A stretch of 28,764 nt of DNA from Pedobacter sp. Lineage in GTDB: Bacteria > Bacteroidota > Bacteroidia > Sphingobacteriales > Sphingobacteriaceae. The notes below the pieces were generated by a model that searched no databases, was not told the origin of the DNA, and saw only the letters and a list, made by a program, of their open reading frames with translations. Location: the NCBI GenBank assembly GCA_004295885.1, contig SEDG01000016.1, positions 1 through 28,764 on the forward strand, given 5' to 3'. This document shows positions 7,770-15,724 of the stretch, piece after piece; positions within the stretch are counted from its first letter, which is position 1; each line of letters begins with the position of its first letter. The translations under genes were made by a program, and so were the position numbers.

Positions 7770-7854
7770 TTATTACTACACTTCATTTTACTGCCTTTTT
7801 TAAGGGTTTCAGACCTCCTTTTACAATAGTTTATTTTCATATTAATTATTTAAA

Positions 7855-9141
7855 ATGTCGTATTTATTTACATCAGAATCTGTATCTGAAGGCCACCCTG
7901 ATAAAATTGCAGATCAAATCTCAGACGCGTTAATTGATAACTTTTTAGCATTTGATACAGAATCTAAGGTAGCTTGTGAAACCTTGGTTACTACTGGACA
8001 AGTTATTTTAGCTGGTGAAGTTAAATCTAAAACCTATTTAGACGTACAGCAAATTGCTAGGGATGTAATCAAGAAAATTGGTTACACTAAAAGCGAATAT
8101 ATGTTTGAGGCTAATTCTTGCGGAATTTTGTCAGCAATACATGAGCAATCTCAAGATATTAATCAAGGTGTAGATAGAACAACCAAGGAAGAACAAGGTG
8201 CTGGTGATCAAGGGATGATGTTTGGTTACGCGACAAACGAAACTGAAAATTTTATGCCATTAGCGCTTGATTTATCTCATGCATTATTGAGAGAATTGGC
8301 TAATTTAAGGAGAGAAAATTCTGAAATTGCCTATTTACGTCCCGATGCAAAATCTCAGGTTACTTTAGAATATTCTGATGATAATAAGCCTCAGAGAATC
8401 GACGCTATTGTAATCTCAACCCAGCATGATGACTTTGTTAAACCTCAATCTAACTCCAAAGAAGATAGAGATGCAGCAAACGAAGAAATGTTGGTTAAAA
8501 TTAAAGGTGATTTAATTTCTATATTAATTCCTAGAATTAAAGCAAAATATCCTCAATATGCTCATTTATTTAATGATAACATCACTTACCATATTAACCC
8601 AACTGGGGTATTTGTAATTGGTGGTCCGCATGGCGATACTGGCTTAACAGGAAGAAAAATTATCGTAGATACTTATGGAGGCAAAGGTGCTCACGGTGGT
8701 GGTGCTTTTTCTGGAAAAGACCCAAGTAAAGTAGACAGAAGTGCAGCTTATGCAACTCGTCACATTGCAAAAAATTTAGTTGCAGCTGGTGTAGCTGACG
8801 AAATTTTAGTTCAAGTTTCTTACGCAATTGGTGTAGCACAACCTACTTCTATAAACGTGGTTACTTATGGAACTTCAAAGGTAGATTTAACAGACGGTGA
8901 AATAAGTAAAAAGGTGGAGGCTATTTTTGATATGCGTCCTTACTTTATTGAACAACGTTTAAAATTGAGAAACCCGATATATAGCGAAACTGCTGCTTAT
9001 GGGCACATGGGTCGCCAACCAGAAACAGTTACCAAAACTTTTAGAACTCCAAATGGAGAAGAGAAGGTTGTTACAGTTGAGTTATTTACATGGGAAAAAC
9101 TAGACTTTGTACCTCAAGTTAAAACAGCTTTCGGCCTATAA
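7855..9141 (+). CDS. metK: S-adenosylmethionine synthetase
   Basis: 428 residues, somewhat longer than the E. coli enzyme. It makes S-adenosylmethionine from methionine and ATP in the cytoplasm. Motifs: 'SESVSEGHPDKIADQISDA' near the N-terminus with the ATP-binding HPDK; 'TGQVILAGEV'; the signature 'GAGDQGMMFGYA' (about 116-127); 'GGPHGDTGLTGRKIIVDTYG' and the P-loop-like 'GGGAFSGKDPSKVDRSAAY' (about 282-300). All family signatures are present. The ATG start is supported by the conserved 'YLFTSESVSEGHPDK'. Expression is probably controlled by the SAM-II-like element in its leader. Single-gene unit ended by a strong hairpin. Confidence 0.98.
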   Translation: MSYLFTSESVSEGHPDKIADQISDALIDNFLAFDTESKVACETLVTTGQVILAGEVKSKTYLDVQQIARDVIKKIGYTKSEYMFEANSCGILSAIHEQSQDINQGVDRTTKEEQGAGDQGMMFGYATNETENFMPLALDLSHALLRELANLRRENSEIAYLRPDAKSQVTLEYSDDNKPQRIDAIVISTQHDDFVKPQSNSKEDRDAANEEMLVKIKGDLISILIPRIKAKYPQYAHLFNDNITYHINPTGVFVIGGPHGDTGLTGRKIIVDTYGGKGAHGGGAFSGKDPSKVDRSAAYATRHIAKNLVAAGVADEILVQVSYAIGVAQPTSINVVTYGTSKVDLTDGEISKKVEAIFDMRPYFIEQRLKLRNPIYSETAAYGHMGRQPETVTKTFRTPNGEEKVVTVELFTWEKLDFVPQVKTAFGL

Positions 9142-9159
9142 CATTACCTTAAAACATTT

Positions 9160-9187
9160 AAAGGCGCTTCGTAATCGAAGCGCCTTT
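9160..9187. terminator. Bidirectional terminator, metK / orphan exbD
   Basis: A perfect 12-bp stem AAAGGCGCTTCG/CGAAGCGCCTTT with a TAAT loop lies between the convergent metK and exbD genes. T-rich sequence follows on the plus strand and A residues on the other side allow it to work in both directions. Confidence 0.85.
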
Positions 9188-9192
9188 ATTAT

Positions 9193-9720
9193 TTAGATCC
9201 CTTTTGTTTTCATAAAAGATTTTTCTTGATCTAAGATGTACTTGTCATCAATTGCATAAGACTCAATACCGTTTATATTCATTTCATCAATAATATCTAC
9301 AAAGTTTTTATAAACAGAAGTTGCCGTAGGTTTAATAATGATTAACATCCGTTTTTCTTTTTCTATTTGATGAATATTTTGAACCATTAGTTTATTTGCA
9401 ATAATCTGAGCTTTAATCGTCGCCAAACTCGCAACTGTCATAACTGCATCCTTTGCCTCTCCCATATAGTAAACCACTTTGTTTTCTTTTCCTAAAAGGA
9501 TGGTCATTGTACGTGAAGCAGCCCAAGGTTCTAGAATTGGAACGGGTACAGGTTTTGCAATATCAACAGCTTTCATCTTTGATAAAGAAGTGGTGAGCAT
9601 AAAGAATGTAATGAGTAAAAAGGCCAAATCTACCATTGCGGTTAAATCTACTCTTGGTAAAGGTTTTGTAGTTCTTCCTTTTGCGGCCTTGCCGTTTTCA
9701 GGAATGTTAAGTGCTGCCAT
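9193..9720 (-). CDS. exbD: Orphan ExbD/TolR-family protein
   Basis: 175 residues. Contains 'RVDLTAMVDLAFLLITFFML', the ExbD membrane helix with the proton-relay Asp (D31), and the periplasmic segments 'MTILLGKENKVVYYMGEAKD' and 'PTATSVYKNFVDIIDEMNI'. The helix region and several periplasmic blocks are nearly identical to the operon copy at 2220-2768, but the linker regions differ and the C-terminus is shorter. It stands alone: no exbB or tonB is next to it, and it converges on metK and diverges from a small conserved gene. It probably borrows an ExbB from elsewhere, perhaps that of the operon in this window. Confidence 0.93.
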   Translation of the reverse strand: MAALNIPENGKAAKGRTTKPLPRVDLTAMVDLAFLLITFFMLTTSLSKMKAVDIAKPVPVPILEPWAASRTMTILLGKENKVVYYMGEAKDAVMTVASLATIKAQIIANKLMVQNIHQIEKEKRMLIIIKPTATSVYKNFVDIIDEMNINGIESYAIDDKYILDQEKSFMKTKGI

Positions 9721-9833
9721 ATTGTTTAGGTTTTTAAACAGGATGACATTTAATCGGCTATTTCATAATTCTTTTGGAAATAAAAAACCAATACCATTAA
9801 CGGTTGTTTTAAGGATATAAAAAATTAACAATC

Positions 9834-10181
9834 ATGGAACAGCCAGTAGAAATGAATACGCTAAGTCAAATCTTAGAAAAGCTAAGATTAAAAGGTAAAG
9901 ACAACGAAATAAAAATGTCCGATCATGGTAAAATGCAATCCGTAAACCTTAACAAAATCTATAAACCTGAAGATCTTACCATCGTAAAAACCTATCGTTT
10001 TGAAGGAATGTCTGATCCCGCAGATAGTTCTGTTTTATACTTAACTATTGATAAAGATGGAGATATCGGTTATATGTTAGACGCTTATGGAACTTACAGC
10101 GATAACGAAGGCCCAGCTTTTGATGACTTTTTGAAAAAAATACCTGTTGCCGATAGAGATGAGCAAGAACTCTTCAGCTAA
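9834..10181 (+). CDS. Small conserved protein of unknown function
   Basis: 115 residues, soluble, acidic. The core 'VKTYRFEGMSDPADSSVLYLTIDKDGDIGYMLDAYGTYSD' resembles a small Bacteroidota family with the pattern YRFEGMtdPdd-s-lYa ... DAYGxYad, which is often labelled phosphoribosylpyrophosphate synthetase in databases; it lacks any visible PRPP-binding or kinase motif and is far too short for that enzyme. I assign no function. It is divergent from the orphan exbD and followed by a hairpin and then the LacI-family gene. The ATG at 9834 has no competing upstream start. Confidence 0.8.
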   Translation: MEQPVEMNTLSQILEKLRLKGKDNEIKMSDHGKMQSVNLNKIYKPEDLTIVKTYRFEGMSDPADSSVLYLTIDKDGDIGYMLDAYGTYSDNEGPAFDDFLKKIPVADRDEQELFS

Positions 10182-10193
10182 TTATAAATAATT

Positions 10194-10213
10194 TTAACTT
10201 AAAGATAAGTTAA
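10194..10213. other. Perfect 8-bp hairpin
   Basis: TTAACTTA and TAAGTTAA separated by AAGA, 12 bases after the stop of the 115-residue gene. No T-run follows, so it is at best a weak terminator; it might be a protein-binding site in the region between this gene and lacI. Confidence 0.4.
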
Positions 10214-10236
10214 CTGGTCATTGGATTAAGTTAGCA

Positions 10237-10246
10237 CAAACGTTTG
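10237..10246. promoter_or_regulatory. LacI-family operator upstream of the regulator gene
   Basis: The perfect CpG-centred palindrome CAAACGTTTG, 59 bases before the ATG of the LacI-family gene. This core shape is typical of LacI/PurR-family operators. The same 10 bases, extended rightwards as CAAACGTTTGATA, occur at 12792. Autoregulation is the natural inference. Confidence 0.65.
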
Positions 10247-10304
10247 ATATTAAAAGTGTGCAAAAAATATTTTATCTTCGGGATGCCCTTTAGGCATTTT
10301 GCTG

Positions 10305-11327
10305 ATGATAAAGAAACCAATTACAATAAAAGAAATTGCTAAGAAACTTGATTTATCAATATCAACGGTTTCAAGGGCACTTCACGGCCATCCTAGCATA
10401 AGCTTGAGCACGCAACAAAAAGTAAAGCAAACAGCTCAAGAAATGGATTATGAGCCTAACCAAGCTGCTATCTTTTTTCAGAAGGGAAAAACATTTACCA
10501 TTGGCGTTATTTTACCTGAATTAGCGGAGGCATTCTTTTCGACAGCAATTAGTGCGATTGAGGACATCGCCTATAAAAAGAATTATACCATTTTACTAGC
10601 ACAATCCCATGACGAAGAAGACAGGGAAAAACAACTGGTAGAAAAAATGAAAAACAACAGGGTTGATGGACTGTTAGTCTCTGTCGCTAAGAAGACCTCT
10701 AATTTTGATCACTTTGAACAATTAAAAAAATACAATATCCCAGTGGTGTTTTTCGATAGAATTCCTCCGTTGAAAAACATCCACTCTGTTGCCTGCAACA
10801 TAGAAACGGGTAGCGTGGAAGCTGTTAATTATTTGCTGAAAAGAGGACACCGCAGCATTGGTTTAATTAATGGACCAAGTACACTGATTGCTAGTGGACA
10901 ACGAAAAGAAGGCTATATTAAAGCGCTCCATAAAAATAGATTAAAGTTTGACCCGACTCTAATCGTCAACTGCGATCTTTCTGAAACCAGTACCAATGAA
11001 GCTTTAGAAATATTATTAAGTCACAAACGCAAGCCAACTGCTATCGTAACCTTTAACGATTATGTTTCTGCATTTGCTATAAAACATGCATTTAAATCCG
11101 GACTAAATCCAGACCACACTATTGAGTTCGTAAGTTATGCGAACTCACCTGTAATTGGGTTTATGGACCATCCCCCTGTCGCATCTGTAGAACAATTTCC
11201 GACTATACAGGGGCAAAAGGCAATTGATACGCTGTTAGATATTCTAAATGTTGATGATGCAGAAGAAACTCCAGCATTTTATAAGATTGTTATCGAATCT
11301 CAACTGGTTGAAAGCAATAAGCGGTAA
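10305..11327 (+). CDS. LacI-family transcriptional regulator
   Basis: 340 residues from the ATG at 10305; a TTG six bases upstream would add two residues but is less likely. The N-terminal helix-turn-helix is 'ITIKEIAKKLDLSISTVSRAL' in shape (about 6-26), with the LacI-type recognition helix STVSRAL, followed by 'MDYEPNQAA' as the hinge approach. The rest (about 62-340) is a periplasmic-binding-like sensor domain: 'FTIGVILPELAEAFFSTAISAIED', 'NNRVDGLLVSVA', 'IPVVFFDRIPP', 'GHRSIGLINGP', 'PTAIVTFNDYVSAFAI' and the final 'PVASVEQFPTIQGQKAIDTLL'. It most likely binds a sugar. Matching palindromes upstream of itself and between the GH109 and DUF5655 genes suggest its regulon. Confidence 0.95.
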   Translation: MIKKPITIKEIAKKLDLSISTVSRALHGHPSISLSTQQKVKQTAQEMDYEPNQAAIFFQKGKTFTIGVILPELAEAFFSTAISAIEDIAYKKNYTILLAQSHDEEDREKQLVEKMKNNRVDGLLVSVAKKTSNFDHFEQLKKYNIPVVFFDRIPPLKNIHSVACNIETGSVEAVNYLLKRGHRSIGLINGPSTLIASGQRKEGYIKALHKNRLKFDPTLIVNCDLSETSTNEALEILLSHKRKPTAIVTFNDYVSAFAIKHAFKSGLNPDHTIEFVSYANSPVIGFMDHPPVASVEQFPTIQGQKAIDTLLDILNVDDAEETPAFYKIVIESQLVESNKR

Positions 11328-11362
11328 ACAAAGAAGGCTAACAATGTTAGCCTTCTTTGTTT
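11326..11362. terminator. Bidirectional terminator, lacI / GH109
   Basis: A perfect 17-bp stem beginning AAACAAAGAAGGCTAAC with a 3-base loop, overlapping the LacI stop codon and ending just before the stop of the convergent GH109-like gene. A/T flanks on both sides allow termination in both directions. Confidence 0.88.
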
Positions 11363-11364
11363 AT

Positions 11365-12711
11365 TTAAAATCCACTGTCGTCTAATGCGAAAGTACTTTT
11401 TCTATCTTTCCATTTCCCACGGGTAAAATCTGGAAATTCTTGTGGTTTATTTCCTTCTTTTAAAGATTTGGTTGAAAGTGGCGTAATCACACTCATCGTA
11501 ACGGAATCATATACGTCAATCGGTGTTTGTTTTTTGTTTTTAACCGCTACTATAAATGCATTAAACACAAACCAATCCATACCACCATGACCTGCTCCAA
11601 CAGCTTCTTTTTCATATTTTTTCCAAAGCGGGTGATCATATTTTGCAAACCATTCGTTTACCGAATCCCATGCATGTGGTTTTGATTTTCCTTCAATGTG
11701 GATTGATTTATTTACATCCATCCATAAACCATTCGTTCCTTGAACCCTAAATCCTAATGAATATGGTCGTGGTAAATGTACATCATGGGTTAGCATGACC
11801 GTTTCTCCATTGGCACAGTTGATTAACGTTGTGGTTACATCGCCATTTTTATAATTAATTTTTGCATTTGGATGCCCAGGAGATTGAGACTCTACATAAT
11901 TGGCTAAACCTTTTGCTTTTGAGCTAAATGAAACCAAGTTTGTAAAACGATTTCCTTTATTGATGTTTGCGTAGTTAATAATTGGTCCAGCTCCGTGAGT
12001 TGGATATAAATCACCGTCTTGGTCTATATTAAATTGGGTTCTCCATTGTGCTTCACTCAAAGCTTTTGGCCCATATTCTACTCCGCCGCCATAATATTGT
12101 TTACCATTATTAAAAAGCACTTCCCTTAAATCATGTTGATAGCCACCCTCAACGTGAATTAATTCTCCGAACAACCCTTGCCTTAACATATTTAGCGCAG
12201 CCATAACATCCCTTCGATAAGAAACATTTTCAAGGGTCATATATGGCATTCCTGTTTTTTCAGAAGTATTTACAATATCCCAATGCTCTTTAACCGTTAA
12301 ACCAGCGATAACTTCACAGCCCACGTATTTACCAGCATTCATGGCGTAAATAGCCTGCTCGTAATGAAACTGCCAAGGAGTGGCAATAATTACAGCATCT
12401 ATATCTTTTCTATCAAGCATTGCTTTGTAAGCATCGGTACTACCAGTATATTCTTTTGCTGCAGGCCTACCATTTTTTGCGATAAACGCTCTACAACCCT
12501 TTAAAGAGCTTTCTTGAGTATCGCAAATGGCCACAATTTCTACATCATCTCTTAAAACTCCTTCACTAATATGACTCATTCCCCTTGCTCCAACTCCAAT
12601 ATATCCTAATCTCACTTTTCCATTATCTTTTGCAAACAAGGTTCCGGTAGGTAAAATGCTTAAACTTGCAGCAGCTAAAGTGCCATTCTTAATAAAATCT
12701 CTTCTTTCCAT
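11365..12711 (-). CDS. GH109-like glycosidase of the Gfo/Idh/MocA fold
   Basis: 448 residues. The N-terminus 'ERRDFIKNG' plus a hydrophobic Ala/Leu stretch is a twin-arginine signal, so the folded, cofactor-loaded enzyme is probably exported. The Rossmann motif 'GYIGVGARG' (about 36-44) binds NAD. The sequence closely follows the GH109 alpha-N-acetylgalactosaminidase pattern: 'VIIATPWQFHYEQA', 'MTLENVSYRRDVMAALNM', 'GGYQHDLREVLFN', 'YPTHGAGPI' with the His proposed for catalysis (about 239), 'LPRPYSLGFRVQGTNGLW', 'YDHPLWKK', 'GAGHGGMDWF' and 'ITPLSTKS'. Such enzymes hydrolyse by an NAD-dependent redox and elimination mechanism. Substrate is inferred, not proven. A LacI-type palindrome lies about 80 bases upstream of the start. 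Confidence 0.88.
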   Translation of the reverse strand: MERRDFIKNGTLAAASLSILPTGTLFAKDNGKVRLGYIGVGARGMSHISEGVLRDDVEIVAICDTQESSLKGCRAFIAKNGRPAAKEYTGSTDAYKAMLDRKDIDAVIIATPWQFHYEQAIYAMNAGKYVGCEVIAGLTVKEHWDIVNTSEKTGMPYMTLENVSYRRDVMAALNMLRQGLFGELIHVEGGYQHDLREVLFNNGKQYYGGGVEYGPKALSEAQWRTQFNIDQDGDLYPTHGAGPIINYANINKGNRFTNLVSFSSKAKGLANYVESQSPGHPNAKINYKNGDVTTTLINCANGETVMLTHDVHLPRPYSLGFRVQGTNGLWMDVNKSIHIEGKSKPHAWDSVNEWFAKYDHPLWKKYEKEAVGAGHGGMDWFVFNAFIVAVKNKKQTPIDVYDSVTMSVITPLSTKSLKEGNKPQEFPDFTRGKWKDRKSTFALDDSGF

Positions 12712-12776
12712 TTTGTATTTTTGAGTTGAGTTGTTTAAAATTTAAATCAAGATATAAAAAGCTAACTCTAAAAACA

Positions 12777-12790
12777 GTTGTTTTAACAAC
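12777..12790. promoter_or_regulatory. Inverted repeat beside the LacI-type operator
   Basis: GTTGTT and AACAAC around a TT centre, directly next to the CAAACGTTTG palindrome. It could be part of a composite operator or an independent binding site. Seen in sequence; function inferred. Confidence 0.35.
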
Positions 12791-12791
12791 G

Positions 12792-12801
12792 CAAACGTTT
12801 G
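12792..12801. promoter_or_regulatory. LacI-family operator between GH109 and DUF5655 genes
   Basis: A second perfect CAAACGTTTG, sharing CAAACGTTTGATA with the site at 10237. It lies 80 bases upstream of the minus-strand GH109 start and touches the start region of the plus-strand DUF5655 gene, so a bound repressor could affect both. Confidence 0.65.
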
Positions 12802-12804
12802 ATA

Positions 12805-13227
12805 ATGATGTGGGAATGCCCTTTATGTAACCGGATATTTAAGAAAAATCAACAACCACATTTTTGCGGAGATAAAACCGTAGGTGATTTTTTATTGGGA
12901 AAATCAGTAAGCTCACAAGGGTTATTTGATGATCTTATTTCAAAATTTGAAGAGATTGGTCCAGTTAAGCTTCATGCCACAAAATCTATGATTGTGATTG
13001 CTGCAGATACAGGATTTGCCTATGTCATTAATTTAGGCAAAAATCATATTGATATAGTATTGCCTTTTGACGAACTATATGAGGATAATTTATGTTTCAG
13101 AAAAATGGCGCAAGTTCCAGGAAGTAATAAATATAACCATCATTTAAGAATAATGTATAAGGAAGACATTAACGACGAAGTATTTGAATTTATGAAAAAA
13201 GCCTATGCAAATGGAAAAAAAGTATGA
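12805..13227 (+). CDS. DUF5655-like protein with N-terminal zinc-ribbon motif
   Basis: 140 residues from the ATG at 12805 (a second ATG follows at 12808; a TTG at 12799 lies inside the operator and is less likely). The N-terminus 'WECPLCNRIFKKNQQPHFC' has the CxxC ... HxC spacing of a small metal-binding ribbon, typical of proteins that carry the DUF5655 domain. The rest, with 'FEEIGPVKLHATKSMIVIAADTGFAYV', 'FDELYEDNLCFRKMAQVPGSNKYNHHLRI' and a final helix, fits that uncharacterised domain. Function unknown. Its 3' end overlaps the next gene, so the two are probably co-translated. Confidence 0.8.
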   Translation: MMWECPLCNRIFKKNQQPHFCGDKTVGDFLLGKSVSSQGLFDDLISKFEEIGPVKLHATKSMIVIAADTGFAYVINLGKNHIDIVLPFDELYEDNLCFRKMAQVPGSNKYNHHLRIMYKEDINDEVFEFMKKAYANGKKV

Positions 13228-13633
13228 GCTAAATGGGCATAAATTGCTGGTTGTGTTTCATGATAAGATCATACAGATAAAAAAACCAAGGGCATTAAAA
13301 AAGTTTCTATCAGAAGATATTGAGTTACGTTCTCAAGTATTAGTCAATTATATTAAGCAAGACTATTTCAATTTTACTGGAAAAGAGCTAATGGTTAGTA
13401 ATGACTCGATGATCATCGAAATTTGGGGACATATTTTTGCAAGTCATTTTGCAAAAGCGATGAAGAATCTGATTAAATTAAAGCTCGTTGAAGATGCTGC
13501 AGACTTCATTATCAAGAGAAGTGATTATATTGATTGCGGAGAAAATGAGGTGGACCTTAACCGGAAATTTTGGGACCTATTTGCGAACTTTAAAAATTTA
13601 ATTATTGCCTTCTTACCAAAGAAAATAAAGTAA
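13205..13633 (+). CDS. Hypothetical protein overlapping the DUF5655 gene
   Basis: 142 residues from the ATG at 13205, or 140 from the ATG at 13211; either overlaps the preceding gene (by 23 or 17 bases). Mixed alpha/beta composition, rich in Lys and Phe, no signal peptide, no clear transmembrane helix, and a basic end (PKKIK). Near the N-terminus 'YELNGHKLLVVFHDKIIQIKKP' looks like paired beta strands, followed by helices around 'IIEIWGHIFASHFAKAMKNLIKL'. I do not recognise the family. The overlap suggests translation coupled to the DUF5655 protein. A terminator follows. Confidence 0.65.
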   Translation: MQMEKKYELNGHKLLVVFHDKIIQIKKPRALKKFLSEDIELRSQVLVNYIKQDYFNFTGKELMVSNDSMIIEIWGHIFASHFAKAMKNLIKLKLVEDAADFIIKRSDYIDCGENEVDLNRKFWDLFANFKNLIIAFLPKKIK

Positions 13634-13642
13634 AATAAATTC

Positions 13643-13673
13643 AAAAAGCCCCAACAAATGTTGAGGCTTTTGA
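13643..13673. terminator. Bidirectional terminator after 13633 / susD
   Basis: Arms AAAAGCC and GGCTTTT, extended inward by CAAC/GTTG around an AAAT loop with one mismatch, between the convergent plus-strand gene pair and the end of susD. A and T flanks allow action in both directions. Confidence 0.75.
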
Positions 13674-13692
13674 ATAATGGCTGATTATACGA

Positions 13693-15693
13693 TCACCAAT
13701 TTGGATTTTGCATAGCTGTTTTTTGGGCAGCAGATAGAGGAGCTCCATTAGATTTGATAACATCTAAGAAAGATTGTGGTATAGGTCTTAGATAGTGTTT
13801 ATTTTCAGATGGTTTAGCCTCATCATTAAAGGCAAGCGTACGGGCGACTAATGTTTTGGTACGAGCAAGGTCTTCCCATCTCATTAACTCACCCATTAAC
13901 TCTCTTGAGCGCTCATTCAAAATGAAGGTTAGAAATTTATCTGCCTGAGAGGAAGCACTAAGTTTAGTGTAAAATTCTCTGCTTGAATTAAAAATATCGG
14001 CTTCGCTATTTAAGTGCATACTGGTTAAAGTATTTGTTGTAGCAACTGGAATATTATTAGATTCGAAGTAAGAATTTTTATCTGAGTAAGAGACAAATGC
14101 ACCTGCTGGTGATGCTGCGTTAGTTTTGTAAGCAACACCGCCATCTACATAGTTTGAGCGATCTTCCCCATCTTTGTAGGCAGCACGATCTCTAACTTTA
14201 TTTAGGTAAGGTAGTGCTAGCGCAAATTTTCCCTGTCTACCATAGGCTTCTGCCGCGATTAAATAAGTTTCTGCTAAACGAGCAAGAATCCCATCACGTT
14301 GGCCAAATTGAGAAGCAACAGCGTTTCTTGAGCCATCCATAAATTTAGATAACGCTAAAAACTGACTAACTCCGTAATTACCATGACCGCCTAAATAACT
14401 TTGAGGCTGACCTTCAAAATAGCGGACATATAAAGTAGATGCTCTTCTGGAAATTGATTTTGGTAAAACAACTTTGGTAGGATCAGGTTCTGCAGCAGTG
14501 TATCTTGTATCGCCAGCATCGTTTACAATATATAATACCGCTTCTTCGCCACCAGCAAATTTTGGTTTACCTACTAAAGCAGGTGTAGGTGCTGCATTAG
14601 CAGGCCAAGTAGGTGCGCCTGTTGGCTTATTACATAAATATCTAGTTTTAAAGCTCTTCCAGAACCTTGAGTCATTTACTCTATCAAAAACATCCAAGGC
14701 ATAATCTGTAGATCTTAACCTTTGAAATTCTCTATCTCCAGGAAGATCTCTTTGCATGCCTGGCAAATTTTGATAAACGGAAGGATAATATAAGTGGATT
14801 TGATTACCATAACGTCCTTGTGTAGCAGTATTGTTAGAAAACTGTGCCGCTAAAATAATCTCTTTATTGCTTTCATTTGGTCCATCAGGCGCAGTAAAAT
14901 TCCATAGATCGCTGAAATTTGTAGCCAAGGTATAAGCCCCACTGTTAATCACAAGATCAGCATACTTAATTACGTTGTCTAAGTCAGCCGCTTTGGTAGC
15001 TTCATTAAAACTGTTATTTAGCTCACTTGCTCTAAATAGATAGGCCTTTGCCAAGAAGTGTGCTGCAGCCCATTTAGTAAGTCTACCAGGTTCTGATGCT
15101 GTTGGAGGCAATAAGTTATAAGCTTGAGTGAAATCTTGAATCACTTGTTCATAAACTTCTTTAGCAGAATTTCTGCTAAACTCTTCCTGAATGGATTCTG
15201 ATGGCGTTAACTTCAAAGGCACACCACCAAATTGTTTAACCAATTTAAAATAATCAAAAGCACGCATAAAATAGCCCTCCCCTAAACGAGTATTTTTGCT
15301 GGCACCCTTGTAATTTTCAGGAACATTTGCTATAACTATGTTAGCTGAGTTTATATTGCCATACATATTATCCCAAATGGAAGCAGCATCGCCACTAAAT
15401 GAATTCAAATTTCCATCGTAAGAGTTCCACATTTGTTCCGTTCTATCTCCGCCAACTGCAAATTCATCAACGCCATAATTAGTTGTAGTGTAAGCCCAAG
15501 TATAATTGAAATGGAATTTTAGGCTCTGATACATGCCAATGACCAGAACATCTAGGCCATCATCAGTTTTAAAATCTGCTGTAGTACGGGCATTTACCAC
15601 TTCTTCATCTAAGAAGCTTTTTTTGCAGGAAGTAGGTATAATCATTAGCCCTAATAAAGCTACTCCTGATAATAATTTTATAATCTTTTTCAT
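13693..15693 (-). CDS. susD: SusD/RagB-family outer-membrane lipoprotein
   Basis: 666 residues, on the long side for the family. A lipoprotein signal ends in the lipobox PTSC (Cys at about 23), followed by 'KKSFLDEEVV', the usual SusD start after the anchor. The N-terminal part has 'TTADFKTDDGLDVLVIGMYQSL' and 'WDNMYGNINSANIVIANVPE', then the TPR-like helices 'GEGYFMRAFDYFKLVKQFGGVPLKL' and 'RLTKWAAAHFLAKAYLFRASEL'. The C-terminus 'ILNERSRELMGELMRWEDLARTKTLVARTL' and 'HYLRPIPQSFLDV' is classic. SusD caps the partner SusC channel and binds glycans or other nutrients on the cell surface. It follows susC by 31 bases. Substrate unknown; no enzyme gene is in the operon. Confidence 0.96.
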   Translation of the reverse strand: MKKIIKLLSGVALLGLMIIPTSCKKSFLDEEVVNARTTADFKTDDGLDVLVIGMYQSLKFHFNYTWAYTTTNYGVDEFAVGGDRTEQMWNSYDGNLNSFSGDAASIWDNMYGNINSANIVIANVPENYKGASKNTRLGEGYFMRAFDYFKLVKQFGGVPLKLTPSESIQEEFSRNSAKEVYEQVIQDFTQAYNLLPPTASEPGRLTKWAAAHFLAKAYLFRASELNNSFNEATKAADLDNVIKYADLVINSGAYTLATNFSDLWNFTAPDGPNESNKEIILAAQFSNNTATQGRYGNQIHLYYPSVYQNLPGMQRDLPGDREFQRLRSTDYALDVFDRVNDSRFWKSFKTRYLCNKPTGAPTWPANAAPTPALVGKPKFAGGEEAVLYIVNDAGDTRYTAAEPDPTKVVLPKSISRRASTLYVRYFEGQPQSYLGGHGNYGVSQFLALSKFMDGSRNAVASQFGQRDGILARLAETYLIAAEAYGRQGKFALALPYLNKVRDRAAYKDGEDRSNYVDGGVAYKTNAASPAGAFVSYSDKNSYFESNNIPVATTNTLTSMHLNSEADIFNSSREFYTKLSASSQADKFLTFILNERSRELMGELMRWEDLARTKTLVARTLAFNDEAKPSENKHYLRPIPQSFLDVIKSNGAPLSAAQKTAMQNPNW

Positions 15694-15724
15694 GATTTAT
15701 TTCTTTGAAATATCTTTTTATAAA

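Noticed and set aside
7690..7770. SAM-I riboswitch in the metK leader
   Set aside because: AGAGTGG and ATGAA look like SAM-I parts, but the multi-helix SAM-I layout cannot be built. The CTGATTTG ... ATTGCAA ... GTGCTAA order fits SAM-II much better.
10299..10304. TTG start for the LacI-family gene
   Set aside because: An in-frame ATG lies six bases downstream and still precedes the whole helix-turn-helix domain.
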